Of a stretch of 64,000 bases of DNA, positions 9,207-18,610 are shown piece after piece. Below the pieces are notes generated by a model. The model saw nothing but the letters and a program-made list of their open reading frames with translations, was not told the origin of the DNA and ran no database searches. The position numbers and the translations under genes are program-made. Each line of letters starts with the position of its first letter. Within the stretch, counting starts at the first letter, position 1. The stretch is taken from the NCBI GenBank assembly GCA_944387015.1, contig CALXDH010000003.1, positions 1 through 64,000 of the forward strand, in the 5' to 3' direction. Source of the DNA: an uncultured Oscillospiraceae bacterium (GTDB taxonomy: Bacteria > Bacillota > Clostridia > Oscillospirales > Oscillospiraceae).

Positions 9207-9251
9207 AAAAATACGGGAGCCCGCCGAAGTTCGGCGGGCTCCCGTGGTTTT
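9207..9251 (-). terminator. Terminator of the LTA-synthase-like gene (bidirectional)
   Basis: Perfect 15-bp stem (9214-9228 with 9230-9244). It has A residues on the left and T residues on the right, so it can act on both strands. It lies just past the minus-strand stop codon at 9265. Confidence 0.85.
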
Positions 9252-9264
9252 TCGTCCGGAGCGC

Positions 9265-11268
9265 TTATTCCGTATCGCTGAGGATCTCCTTGTGGGTATC
9301 GATGACCCGGATGTTGAAATCCTCCACATCCATGGTGCCCGGGTTCTCCTGCACCTGCAGGATCCAGGGCGAGATATAGGCGGTCTTGAGTTCCTTGCCG
9401 TTGACCGTGACTTTGCAGTAGGGACTGAAGTTCTCGCCGTTGATATACCAGGCGTCCATGCCGTGGGTCACGGAGCGGATGGTAATGGGCGCCATGCCCA
9501 TCTTCATATCCGTGGGCTCATAGGGAGACTCCCCATCGTAGAGGTACTTCTGGCCGTACAGCACGTCGTACTGCAGCGTCCACAGGCCGTTCCAGTAGGT
9601 GCTCTCATCCCGGCAGAACTGCTGGTACTGGTTCATGACGCCGTTGGTGATGCCCAGACGGCCCAGCACCGCGGCAGAGAGCTGGTAAGCGGTGAGGTTC
9701 TCGTCCTGCTTCTCCAGGCCGAAGTTATCCCAGATCACATAGCGGGTCCGGTAGAGGGTGCCGGCCTTCATGTCGCTGGCCTCCAGGTTCAATGCCGGCA
9801 GATGATCGCCGTAGAGCACCAGGACGGTCTTTTCATCCCGCTGGGACAGCTCGTCGGTCAGCGTCTGGATGAACTGATCCATCTCATGGATCTGGTTGAC
9901 GTAATACTCCATGGCATAGTGGTATTCCTCGTCCGGGCAGGACTTCACCGTAATGGCGGGGTCCTCCAGCACCTGCTCGGTGGGATACTTGCCATGGCCC
10001 TGCACGGAAACGGTGAACACCAGGTCCGACTGGTCCTCCGTCACATCCAGCGCCTTGATGATCTGGTCAACAAGGATGCTGTCCTTGGCCCAGTTCTTGG
10101 GGGTCCGCTCCGCCTTGGGCATATATTCGATGGAGGTGAAGTCGTCAAAGCCCAGGTTGGCATACACATCGTTGCGGTTGTAGAAGGCGGCCCGGTGGTT
10201 GTGGATGGCGTGGGTGGCGTATCCATTCTCCTTGAGGTCATAGGCCACGGACTCCACCGTCCGGTCCATCAGACGGGTCTGGTAGGGGTACTCGCCGGGG
10301 CCGAACAGCTTGGTGCTCATCCCGGTGAGCACCTCGCACTCGGTATTGGCGGTACCGGCACCCACCACAGGCACCGTCAGGTAGCCGGAGGAGTATTCTT
10401 CCGTGAGCCTGGTCCATGTGGGCACCGCGTCCTCGGACAGCTCCAGGTCCGTGATCTCCTTGGGATCAATGAAGGACTCCAGCTGCACGTAGATCACGTT
10501 CACATCCGTCTGGGGATCTGCATCGGCCGCTGCGGCAGCATCTTCTGCCTGCTGGCGGAGTTTTTGCACCGACTCGGCATTGTAATTCTCCGGCCGGCGG
10601 ATGCCCTTATTCAGCCAGGTCTGCAGGAAGCAGTAAGAAAAGCCGTAGTCCTCATAGGCAAAGGCCAGGTTGGCAAAGGTATTGGAGAGGTATCCCAGGC
10701 GGAAGGCCAGAGCCCAGCTGCCGCCCAGCAGTCCGCCGCACAGCACCACCGCCAGCAGTCCGGCTGCCATCCGGTGGCGCAGGGGATAGTCATTGCGAGG
10801 GCCCTTCCAGAACAGCAGGATCAACCCCACCACCAAAATCACCAGCGCAACCGCCAGCATGACAATATATTTGGTGGAGAGGTAGTTGGGCAGCGTATCC
10901 AGGCCGGTGTTGAACACCGTGAGATCCGCCACGGTGAAGGGCGTCATACGGCTGAGCAGGATGAATCCGTTCACCGCGCCGCCCACGACCCAGATAAAGG
11001 AAATCAGTGCGCACCAGAATGCCCGCCGGCGCAGAAACAGCGCCGGAGACAACGTAGCCAATACCAGTGCCACATTGACAACAGCGGCCAGAGGATTTCC
11101 GCACACAAATTCCAAAAACGAGTCCGCCCCGCTGGTAAACGCCTTGTGGTTGAACAGCTCCACCACCAGTGTCAGTACCACCGCCAGCAAAAAGACATAC
11201 AGGAACGCCCTGCGTTCCTGCGGATGCCCGGCATCCGGAGCAGCGGGGGATTTCTGTGCAAGTTTCAT
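9265..11268 (-). CDS. LTA synthase family sulfatase (lipoteichoic-acid-synthase-like)
   Basis: A 667-residue polytopic enzyme of the alkaline phosphatase/sulfatase superfamily. The N-terminal half has about five membrane segments (about residues 22-190). The extracellular half has the nucleophile Thr in GAGTANTECEVLTG (about 310-323) and the metal motif YGDHLP. Family members transfer glycerol-phosphate from phosphatidylglycerol to build lipoteichoic acid or modify envelope glycans. The C-terminal extension beyond the sulfatase domain (about 600-667) looks like a small beta domain. The start ATG follows AAAAGGAG. It is monocistronic. Confidence 0.9.
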   Translation of the reverse strand: MKLAQKSPAAPDAGHPQERRAFLYVFLLAVVLTLVVELFNHKAFTSGADSFLEFVCGNPLAAVVNVALVLATLSPALFLRRRAFWCALISFIWVVGGAVNGFILLSRMTPFTVADLTVFNTGLDTLPNYLSTKYIVMLAVALVILVVGLILLFWKGPRNDYPLRHRMAAGLLAVVLCGGLLGGSWALAFRLGYLSNTFANLAFAYEDYGFSYCFLQTWLNKGIRRPENYNAESVQKLRQQAEDAAAAADADPQTDVNVIYVQLESFIDPKEITDLELSEDAVPTWTRLTEEYSSGYLTVPVVGAGTANTECEVLTGMSTKLFGPGEYPYQTRLMDRTVESVAYDLKENGYATHAIHNHRAAFYNRNDVYANLGFDDFTSIEYMPKAERTPKNWAKDSILVDQIIKALDVTEDQSDLVFTVSVQGHGKYPTEQVLEDPAITVKSCPDEEYHYAMEYYVNQIHEMDQFIQTLTDELSQRDEKTVLVLYGDHLPALNLEASDMKAGTLYRTRYVIWDNFGLEKQDENLTAYQLSAAVLGRLGITNGVMNQYQQFCRDESTYWNGLWTLQYDVLYGQKYLYDGESPYEPTDMKMGMAPITIRSVTHGMDAWYINGENFSPYCKVTVNGKELKTAYISPWILQVQENPGTMDVEDFNIRVIDTHKEILSDTE

Positions 11269-11585
11269 GGTAGGGTATACTCCTTTTCTGTATTTCGTTC
11301 CAATCTTCCAATCTATTTTCGTTCCAATTAGAGATTGATTATAGACCTTTGTTGTGAACGATTCTACCGGTTTCTAACTTTTTCTTTCGTTATTTTTTAC
11401 AAACTTTTGCATTTGTTCCCCTGCATTCGCCGTATCTTCCCCAGTTTCCGGCTTTTTACCCCGCCATTTGTTGACAAATTTCCTGTTTGCTCCGTTTAAA
11501 ATGCCCTCCTGCCGCCCCAGGCAGGACAACGAAAAGGACCACGGGTAAAACCCGTGGTCCTTTTATTTCAGGGGGGGAGAGACTC
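11269..11585. other. Intergenic region between ltaS-like gene and PFOR
   Basis: It contains a minus-strand -10 TATAAT (11338-11343) with a weak -35. A 12-bp direct repeat, TTTCGTTCCAAT, follows in the 5' leader of the LTA-synthase-like gene at 11293 and 11317, a 24-base period. The PFOR terminator is on the right. I see no gene here. Confidence 0.5.
11532..11564 (-). terminator. Terminator of PFOR
   Basis: Perfect 15-bp stem AAAAGGACCACGGGT/ACCCGTGGTCCTTTT with a 3-base loop, giving a U run on the minus strand, 22 bases beyond the PFOR stop. Confidence 0.9.
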
Positions 11586-14500
11586 TTACTCAGAGTACAT
11601 GGTCTTCAGCTTCAGCAGGTGCTGATAGCGATCCATGGCGCTCTTCTCGTTCCGTGCAAACAGATCAGAGGCACGGTCGGGGAACTCGCGGGTCAGACGG
11701 CTGTAACGAGCCTCGTTCATCAGGAACTCCTGATAACCGCCAGCGGGCTCCTTGGAGTCCAGAGTGAACTTGGCACCCTCGGCAGCGGGGTTGAAGCGGA
11801 ACAGGTTCCAGTAGCCGCACTCGACAGCCTTCTTCATTTCCTTCTGGCAGTTCATCATGCCGCCCTTGATGGAGTGCATCTCGCAGGGAGCGTAGCCGAT
11901 GATCAGGGACGGGCCATGATAGGCCTCGGCCTCCTGGATAGCCTTCAGGGTCTGAGCGGGGTTGGCGCCCATGGCCACCTGAGCCACGTAAATGTAGCCG
12001 TAGCTCATGGCGATCTCCGCCAGGGACTTCTTCTTGATCTCCTTACCGGCAGCGGCGAACTGTGCCACCTGACCGATGTTGGAGGCCTTGGAAGCCTGTC
12101 CGCCGGTGTTGGAGTAAACCTCGGTATCGAAGACGAAGATGTTCACATCGTTGCCGGAGGCCAGGACGTGGTCCACGCCGCCGAAGCCGATGTCGTAAGC
12201 CCAGCCGTCGCCGCCGAAGATCCACATGGACTTCTTGCCCAGGTACTCCTTGTCAGCCAGGATCTCCTTGCTGAAGCGGCAGTCGGGATCAGCCTCCAGC
12301 AGAGGCAGCAGCTTTGCGATGGCAGCCTTGTTGGCCTCATAGTCCTCCATGGTGGCCAGGTACTCCTCGCAGGCAGCCTTCTTCTCGGCGCTCTCGGTCA
12401 CGCCGGCCAGCTCACGGATCTTGCCGGCCAGACGCTCGCGGGTGGCCTGCTGACCCAGGAACATGCCCAGGCCGTGCTCGGCGTTATCCTCGAACAGGGA
12501 GTTGGACCAAGCGGGGCCGTGGCCTTCCTTATTGGTGCAGTAAGGAGAGGTAGCGGCAGGACCGCCCCAGATGGAGGAGCAGCCGGTGGCGTTGGAGATG
12601 TACATATGATCGCCGAAGAGCTGGGTGATCAGGCGGGCATAGCTGGTCTCGGCGCAGCCGGCGCAGGAACCGGAGAACTCCAGCATGGGCTGCTTGAACT
12701 GGCTGCCCTTGACGGTGTTGTCCTGCATGTCCTTCTTCTCGGAGACCTTGCTGACGCAGTAGTTGAAGACCTCCTGCTGAGCAGCCTCCTGCTCCTGGGG
12801 AACCATGGTCAGAGCGCCCACGGGGCACTGGCCCACGCACACGGCGCAGCCCATGCAGTCCAGAGGAGACACAGCCATGGTGTACTTGTAAACGCCCTTG
12901 CCCTTGCCGGCCTTGACGTCCACGATCTTGGCAGCGGCGGGGGCGTTCTTGGCCTCCTCCTCAGTCAGAGCGTAGGGACGGATGGTGGCGTGGGGGCAGA
13001 CATAAGCGCAGTTGTTGCACTGGATGCACTTGGTGGCGTCCCAGGTGGGAACGTTCACAGCAACGCCGCGCTTCTCATAAGCGGCAGCGCCCAGCTCGAA
13101 CTGGCCGTCCACGTGCTTGACGAAGGCGGAAACGGGCAGAGAGTCGCCGTCCATCTTGTCCACGGGATCCAGGATGGTCTTGACCTGCTCCACCAGAGCG
13201 GCAGGACCTTCCAGAACGGTGTCGTCGGCCACGTCCTTGGCGTCGGCCCAGTCAGCGGGCACGTCGAACTTCTTGAAGGCGGTAGCGCCGGCATCGATGG
13301 CCTTGTGGTTCATGTCCACGATGTCCTGGCCCTTCTTCAGGTAGGAGTGGGTGGCGGCGTCCTTCATGTACTGGATGGCGTCTGCCTCGGGCAGGACCTT
13401 GGCCAGAGCAAAGAAGGCGGACTGCAGGATGGTGTTGGTACGCTTGCCCATACCGATCTTGGCAGCCAGGTCGATGGCGTCGATGGTGTAGACCTGGATG
13501 TTGTTCTTGGCGATGTAGCGCTTGGAAGCAGCGTCCAGATGATGGCCCAGCTCCTCATCGCTCCACTGGCAGTTGATGAGGAAGGTGCCGCCGGGCTTCA
13601 CGTCGCGGACGATGGGGAAGCCCTTGGTGATGTAGGAAGGCACGTGGCAGGCCACGAAGTCAGCCTTGTTGATGTAGTAAGAAGACTTGATGGGCTTGTC
13701 GCCGAAGCGCAGGTGGCTGACGGTCACGCCGCCGGTCTTCTTGGAGTCATACTGGAAGTAAGCCTGAACGTACTTGTCGGTATGGTCGCCGATGATCTTG
13801 ATGGAGTTCTTGTTGGCGCCGACGGTACCATCGCCGCCCAGACCCCAGAACTTGCACTCGATGGTGCCTTCGGCAGCCACGCCGGGAGCGGGCTTCTCCT
13901 CCAGGCTGAGGTGGGTCACGTCATCGACGATGCCGATGGTGAACTGACGCTTCATCTCGGCCTTGTTCAGCTCGTCATAGACAGCGAACACAGACGCGGG
14001 CGGGGTATCCTTGGAACCCAGACCGTAACGGCCGCCGATGACGGCGATGTCGGTCTTGCCGGCGTTGGCCAGAGCGGTGACAACGTCCATGTACAGAGGC
14101 TCGCCCTGGGAGCCGGGCTCCTTGGTGCGGTCCACCACGGCGATCTTCTTGCAGGTAGCGGGGATGGCGGAGAGCAGCTTGTCCGCGCGGAAAGGACGAT
14201 ACAGGTGAACCTTCACCATACCGACCTTCTCGCCGTGAGCGGTCATGTAGTCGATAACTTCCTCAGCCACGTTGCAGATGGAGCCCATGGCGATGATCAC
14301 GCGCTCAGCGTCGGGAGCACCGTAGTAGTTGAAGAGCTGATAGTTGGTGCCCAGCTTCTCGTTGACCTTGCCCATGTACTTCTCCACCACGTCGGGCAGA
14401 GCGTCGTAGTAGGGGTTGCAGGCCTCACGATGCTGGAAGAAGATGTCGCCGTTCTCGTGAGAGCCGCGCATGTTGGGGCGCTCAGGATTCAGGGCGTGCT

Positions 14501-15113
14501 TGCGGAACGCGGCAACGGCGTCCATGTCGCACATTTCCTTCAGATCGTCGTAATCCCACACGGCAACCTTCTGGATCTCGTGAGAGGTCCGGAAACCGTC
14601 GAAGAAGTTGATGAAGGGAACACGGCCCTCGATGGCAGCCAGATGGGCCACGGGAGCCAGGTCCATGATCTCCTGGGGATCATTCTCGCACAGCATGGCG
14701 AAGCCGGTCTGACGGCAGGCCATGACGTCGGAGTGATCGCCGAAGATGTTCAGGGCGTGGGTGGAGACCGTACGGGCGGACACGTGGAACACGCAGGGCA
14801 GCAGCTCGCCGGCGATCTTGTACATGTTGGGGATCATCAGCAGCAGGCCCTGAGAGGCCGTGTAGGTGGTGGTCATCGCGCCGGCGGCCAGGGAGCCGTG
14901 GACGGTACCGGAAGCACCAGCCTCAGACTGCATCTCGACGACCTTGACGGTGGTGCCGAAGATGTTCTTCTGACCAGCGGCGGCCCACTGATCGACCAAG
15001 TCTGCCATGGGAGAAGACGGGGTGATCGGATAGATGCCCGCCACTTCGGTAAACGCATAGCTGACATATGCAGCAGCGTTGTTACCGTCCATGGACTTGA
15101 ACTTTCTTGCCAT
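11586..15113 (-). CDS. nifJ: Pyruvate:ferredoxin (flavodoxin) oxidoreductase
   Basis: A 1175-residue single-chain PFOR that converts pyruvate and CoA to acetyl-CoA and CO2 with reduction of ferredoxin, the central fermentative step of anaerobes. Domains are in the usual order: N-terminal pyruvate-binding domain (YPITPSSPMADLVDQWA, about 28-45); domain II; gamma domain; two [4Fe-4S] clusters (CIQCNNCAYVCPHA at about 690 and CMGCAVCVGQCPVGAL at about 745); and the C-terminal TPP domain (GDGWAYDIGFGGVDHVLASG). Full length for the family. ATG 15113 follows ATAGGAGG. It is transcribed alone from a strong promoter. Confidence 0.98.
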   Translation of the reverse strand: MARKFKSMDGNNAAAYVSYAFTEVAGIYPITPSSPMADLVDQWAAAGQKNIFGTTVKVVEMQSEAGASGTVHGSLAAGAMTTTYTASQGLLLMIPNMYKIAGELLPCVFHVSARTVSTHALNIFGDHSDVMACRQTGFAMLCENDPQEIMDLAPVAHLAAIEGRVPFINFFDGFRTSHEIQKVAVWDYDDLKEMCDMDAVAAFRKHALNPERPNMRGSHENGDIFFQHREACNPYYDALPDVVEKYMGKVNEKLGTNYQLFNYYGAPDAERVIIAMGSICNVAEEVIDYMTAHGEKVGMVKVHLYRPFRADKLLSAIPATCKKIAVVDRTKEPGSQGEPLYMDVVTALANAGKTDIAVIGGRYGLGSKDTPPASVFAVYDELNKAEMKRQFTIGIVDDVTHLSLEEKPAPGVAAEGTIECKFWGLGGDGTVGANKNSIKIIGDHTDKYVQAYFQYDSKKTGGVTVSHLRFGDKPIKSSYYINKADFVACHVPSYITKGFPIVRDVKPGGTFLINCQWSDEELGHHLDAASKRYIAKNNIQVYTIDAIDLAAKIGMGKRTNTILQSAFFALAKVLPEADAIQYMKDAATHSYLKKGQDIVDMNHKAIDAGATAFKKFDVPADWADAKDVADDTVLEGPAALVEQVKTILDPVDKMDGDSLPVSAFVKHVDGQFELGAAAYEKRGVAVNVPTWDATKCIQCNNCAYVCPHATIRPYALTEEEAKNAPAAAKIVDVKAGKGKGVYKYTMAVSPLDCMGCAVCVGQCPVGALTMVPQEQEAAQQEVFNYCVSKVSEKKDMQDNTVKGSQFKQPMLEFSGSCAGCAETSYARLITQLFGDHMYISNATGCSSIWGGPAATSPYCTNKEGHGPAWSNSLFEDNAEHGLGMFLGQQATRERLAGKIRELAGVTESAEKKAACEEYLATMEDYEANKAAIAKLLPLLEADPDCRFSKEILADKEYLGKKSMWIFGGDGWAYDIGFGGVDHVLASGNDVNIFVFDTEVYSNTGGQASKASNIGQVAQFAAAGKEIKKKSLAEIAMSYGYIYVAQVAMGANPAQTLKAIQEAEAYHGPSLIIGYAPCEMHSIKGGMMNCQKEMKKAVECGYWNLFRFNPAAEGAKFTLDSKEPAGGYQEFLMNEARYSRLTREFPDRASDLFARNEKSAMDRYQHLLKLKTMYSE

Positions 15114-15212
15114 AAACTTACCTCCTATATTTTGTAATTTGCTGCCCCCGGCAGCAAGATTACGTGTGCACGGAAATCCGGACTCTCTCCCCCCAGATCC
15201 ACATGCGCTGAT

Positions 15213-15241
15213 ATTATATCACCACTCTTCCCGCCTGTAAA
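15213..15241 (-). promoter_or_regulatory. Promoter of PFOR
   Basis: On the minus strand TTTACA (15236-15241) and TATAAT (15213-15218) are 17 bases apart, near consensus, leaving a leader of about 95 bases before the ATG. The leader has a short GC-rich repeat but no riboswitch that I recognise. Confidence 0.8.
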
Positions 15242-15410
15242 CAATTGCTTTGTTATTTTTTGCACAAATTTTACTGTTTCGGATTGAACAATCCTCTGTT
15301 CTGGATAAATTTGCGGCTTTTGGCGTAAACGGGTTCCCTATTTTGTCTTTGTGTGGTAGACTGATTTTAAAAATTCCCCTGCGTTGTATGTTTTTTTGAG
15401 GTGATGATGG

Positions 15411-16928
15411 ATGGTCGTATCCGTACGTTCCCTGGGACTGCACGGCATCGCGGGATATGAGGTGCGGGCCGAGTGTTTTCTCTCCGGCGGACTGCCGGCC
15501 TTTGACATCGTGGGACTGCCGGACACAGCAGTCCGGGAGGCCCGGGAACGGGTCCGGGCGGCAGTAAAAAACTGCGGCGCCAAGTTCCCGGTCAGCCGTA
15601 TCACCGTGAACCTGGCGCCGGCAGGGCAGAAGAAGGCAGGCACGGTCTACGACCTTCCCATCTTTGTGGGGCTGCTGGCCGCCTCCGGAGAACTCCCTCC
15701 GCCGCCGGCGGACGCCGCCTTTTTGGGGGAGCTGTCCCTCACCGGCGCGGTGCGGGGCGTCTCCGGCGTTTTGCCCATGGCGCTGGCGGCCCGGGAAGCG
15801 GGGATCCGGACGCTGTTCGTCCCGGCGGAAAACGCTGCCGAGGCCACGCTGGCCCAGGGGCTCACCGTCTGCGGAGTGCCGGACGTCCGATCCCTGGTGC
15901 AGCATTTAAAAGGAGAGACAGCCATTTCTCCTGCCGCTCCATGGGTCCCGGTGCCGGAAGAGACGCCTCTGCCGGACCTGCGGGACGTGATGGGGCAGGA
16001 GAACGTAAAACGGGCGCTGGAGATCGCTGCCGCCGGCGGACACAACCTGCTGCTCATCGGCTCTCCCGGCGCCGGCAAGTCCATGCTGGCCAAGCGGCTG
16101 CCCTCCATTTTGCCGGATCTGACCCCCCGGGAGGCTCTGGAGACCTCCGGCATCTGGTCGGTGGCCGGGCTGGCGGATCCGGCACACCCCCTGCTGACCC
16201 GCCGGCCCTTCCGCTCGCCGCACCACACCGCCTCCGCCGCGGCACTCACCGGCGGCGGCCCCGCTCTGCGGCCGGGGGAGATGTCCCTGGCCCACAACGG
16301 CGTTTTGTTTCTGGACGAGCTGCCGGAATTTCGCCGGGACGTGCTGGAGGCTATGCGCCAGCCCCTGGAGGAGGGGGCGGTCACTGTGGCCCGTGCCAGC
16401 GGCACGCTGCATCTGCCGGCCCGATTCCAGCTGATCTGCGCCATGAATCCCTGCCGCTGCGGCTGGCGGGGCCACCCCACCCACCGCTGCACCTGCTCGG
16501 ACCGGGATGTGGAGCGGTATGTGGAAAAGATCTCCGGCCCGCTGCTGGACCGGATCGACCTCCATGTGAATGTCCCCTGCGTGGAGTACGACGCCATCCG
16601 GCGCCGCCAGCCGGCGGAATCCTCCGCCGCCGTGCGGGAGCGGGTCTGTGCCGCCCGGGCCGTCCAGGCCCGCCGCTTCCAGGGCACCGACATCGCCTGC
16701 AACGCCCAGATGACCGCCGCGATGATCGGGCAGTTCTGCCGCCTGGACAGCACCGGAGAGTCTCTGATGCGCTCCGCCTTTGACCGCATGGGTCTGACGG
16801 CCCGGTCCCACGACCGGATTTTGCGGGTGGCGCGGACCATCGCCGATCTGGACGGGGAAGAGCACATCCTGCCCCAGCATCTGGCGGAAGCCATTCAGTA
16901 TCGGAATACGGACATCCTGCGGGGATAA
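15411..16928 (+). CDS. yifB: YifB/ComM family Mg-chelatase-like AAA+ ATPase
   Basis: A 505-residue cytoplasmic ATPase. It has an N-terminal Lon-protease-like domain (about 1-165), then a Mg-chelatase AAA+ domain with Walker A GSPGAGKS (about 220-227) and Walker B VLFLDELPEF, then the family's Cys-rich insert CAMNPCRCGW...HRCTCS, and a C-terminal helical domain. In naturally competent bacteria ComM is a hexameric helicase that drives branch migration of incoming DNA; the role in Clostridia is inferred. The start lies behind GAGGTGATG. It is divergent from PFOR and followed at once by a bidirectional terminator. Confidence 0.95.
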   Translation: MVVSVRSLGLHGIAGYEVRAECFLSGGLPAFDIVGLPDTAVREARERVRAAVKNCGAKFPVSRITVNLAPAGQKKAGTVYDLPIFVGLLAASGELPPPPADAAFLGELSLTGAVRGVSGVLPMALAAREAGIRTLFVPAENAAEATLAQGLTVCGVPDVRSLVQHLKGETAISPAAPWVPVPEETPLPDLRDVMGQENVKRALEIAAAGGHNLLLIGSPGAGKSMLAKRLPSILPDLTPREALETSGIWSVAGLADPAHPLLTRRPFRSPHHTASAAALTGGGPALRPGEMSLAHNGVLFLDELPEFRRDVLEAMRQPLEEGAVTVARASGTLHLPARFQLICAMNPCRCGWRGHPTHRCTCSDRDVERYVEKISGPLLDRIDLHVNVPCVEYDAIRRRQPAESSAAVRERVCAARAVQARRFQGTDIACNAQMTAAMIGQFCRLDSTGESLMRSAFDRMGLTARSHDRILRVARTIADLDGEEHILPQHLAEAIQYRNTDILRG

Positions 16929-16959
16929 AAAAAGAGACGGCGTGAGCCGTCTCTTTTTT
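16927..16959 (+). terminator. Bidirectional terminator
   Basis: AAAGAGACGGC/GCCGTCTCTTT stem with a GTGA loop and A and T runs on both sides. It sits between the converging yifB and anti-sigma genes and overlaps the end of yifB. Confidence 0.9.
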
Positions 16960-16966
16960 CTGCTTT

Positions 16967-17827
16967 TTAGGACCGGACGAGAGACGCATACACATCCTGA
17001 GGGATCACAAATTCCGGTGTCCCCACAAATCCGGCGGCAATGGTGTACTCGTCAAACACCAGCACCAGATCCCCGTCCTCGTTCCAGTAGAAATTCTGGT
17101 CCGGGGCGATGGCGGTGAACTGATCCGGGAAGTAGCCGGCAGCCTCGTCCTCGGCCATCCGCTCCTCCATCTGCCGCCGCACCTCATCGGAGAGGACGCT
17201 CACATAGTCCGCATCCGGCTGGAACAGATCTCCCAGGGTCACCACCTGGTCGGTGGTCTTGTCAATGTGGTAAATCTTGATAAACTCAGCTCCGCTGGCC
17301 TGGGTCCGGGTGGCATTGATCCGCAGGGTAAACCAGCTGTCGGTATTGGTCACCACTTCGCTGGATACATCCAGCCCCAGATACCCTTCGCCCGTCTCCT
17401 CGCAGTCCTGCTGGAACTGGGCGATAAGGCGGTCCGTATAGGCCTGCACTTCCTCGTTGACCTGATCGGCAGCCTCGCCGCCGGAGAGTTCCGGCACCGA
17501 CACATCAGCGGAGCTGTGTCCGTCGTCATAGGTGTACTCCCGGAAGGTAACGATCTCCACCAGGGCCCCCAGCACCGGCACATCCGACATTGCCGCAGCG
17601 GCCGTGGGGGATACGTTGGGCACGGCGATAAACGCCGCCACGGCGGCCGCCGCCCAGGCCATCCACCGCTTGGTATGCTTTTTATGGGACGCAGAGTTCT
17701 TCGGTGTTTCCATTGCTGTCTCCTCCAGAGCGGCGCAGGTGCGGAAGACCCGACCGGCGTAGTCCTCCGGCAAGGGGAATGGTTCGTTTTTTGCCCGCTC
17801 TTTCAATTCCTTGTCAAATTGCTTCAT
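16967..17827 (-). CDS. RsiV-like anti-sigma factor (DUF4163/DUF3298)
   Basis: A 286-residue single-pass membrane protein. It has a cytoplasmic N-terminal part (1-55) that should bind the sigma factor, one membrane segment (about 57-80), and an extracellular region with the DUF4163 and DUF3298 domains (to the end, with FDEYTIAAGFVGTPEFVIP). RsiV in Bacillus and Clostridioides binds lysozyme and is then cut in two steps to free SigV; that sensing role is inferred here. ATG 17827 starts 9 bases after the sigma stop codon, so the two form one operon. Confidence 0.88.
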   Translation of the reverse strand: MKQFDKELKERAKNEPFPLPEDYAGRVFRTCAALEETAMETPKNSASHKKHTKRWMAWAAAAVAAFIAVPNVSPTAAAAMSDVPVLGALVEIVTFREYTYDDGHSSADVSVPELSGGEAADQVNEEVQAYTDRLIAQFQQDCEETGEGYLGLDVSSEVVTNTDSWFTLRINATRTQASGAEFIKIYHIDKTTDQVVTLGDLFQPDADYVSVLSDEVRRQMEERMAEDEAAGYFPDQFTAIAPDQNFYWNEDGDLVLVFDEYTIAAGFVGTPEFVIPQDVYASLVRS

Positions 17828-17835
17828 ACCGCACC

Positions 17836-18327
17836 TCATTCTTCTCTCAGCAGCAGCCGCAGCCGCGCCCGTGCCCGGGACAGGCGGGTCTTGACGGCAG
17901 CTTCACGAATCCCCAGGATCCCGCTGATCTCCCGAATGGAGAATCCTTCATAGTAAAACAGCGTTACCACGCAGCGCAGATCCTCGTTTAAGGTCAATAC
18001 CGCCTGCCAGAGGGTCATCCGTTCGGTGGGGTCCGCAGACGGTGCCGGCAAAAAGTCCTGCACCTCCGTCAGATCCACGGTAGGCCGCCGCCCGCGGCAG
18101 GCATCGTAGCACTTATTGGCCAGGATCCGCAGAATCCAGGGTTTGAATTTTTCCGGGCTGCGCAGATCACCGCGGTGGGCGAAGGCGGCACAAATGGCCT
18201 CCTGCACCGCATCCTCGGCATCCTCATCACTGCGGAGGATGGCTCTTGCCGTACGGAACATGGCTTCCTGATTCTCGATCACCTGGGTGCAAAACAATTC
18301 TTTGCTGATCAATGGCGTCTCCTGCAT
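17836..18327 (-). CDS. ECF-type RNA polymerase sigma factor (SigV-like)
   Basis: A 163-residue sigma-70 family ECF factor. Region 2 spans about 22-90 (RTARAILRSDEDAEDAVQEA and the RILANKCYDACRGRR segment) and region 4 about 108-160 (LRCVVTLFYYEGFSIREISGILGI with helix-turn-helix, ending SRARARLRLLL). I chose the ATG at 18327; AAAGGAGGAGG lies upstream with a rather long spacing. With the adjacent RsiV-like anti-sigma it forms a trans-envelope signalling pair, probably autoregulated. A GTTGCA...TGCAAC inverted repeat at about 18494 lies upstream. Confidence 0.93.
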   Translation of the reverse strand: MQETPLISKELFCTQVIENQEAMFRTARAILRSDEDAEDAVQEAICAAFAHRGDLRSPEKFKPWILRILANKCYDACRGRRPTVDLTEVQDFLPAPSADPTERMTLWQAVLTLNEDLRCVVTLFYYEGFSIREISGILGIREAAVKTRLSRARARLRLLLREE

Positions 18328-18610
18328 AGGCAACGCGCCTCCTCCTTTCCCGGAGCTTTTGGACCGGTCAACTATATAGATGGATTGAGTGGGCAAAAGG
18401 TGACATCCCCAGGCCGTTTTTTTTTGCCGTTCCGGAGGGAATGTCCTAATTATACCCCGGGGGTGCGGCAAATGAAAACACGAAATTTTTCAAATAGTTG
18501 CATCATTTCGTGCAACCGGGCGCCCTCCGGAGGGGATTCATACAGGCCGTACTCTGCCGCCGGAATTTTTTCAGCCGAAATACGGAACGATCAATGAAGG
18601 AGGGATTCGT

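Noticed and set aside
11293-11328. Pair of 12-bp direct repeats as a mobile-element footprint
   Set aside because: The repeats are next to each other with a 24-base period in a leader, with nothing inserted between them; kept only as a possible regulator site.
9244-11331. Plus-strand open frame of 695 codons
   Set aside because: Antisense shadow of the LTA-synthase-like gene.
11487-15137. Plus-strand open frame of 1216 codons
   Set aside because: Antisense shadow of the PFOR gene, which is unmistakable; repetitive Leu/Gly/His composition.
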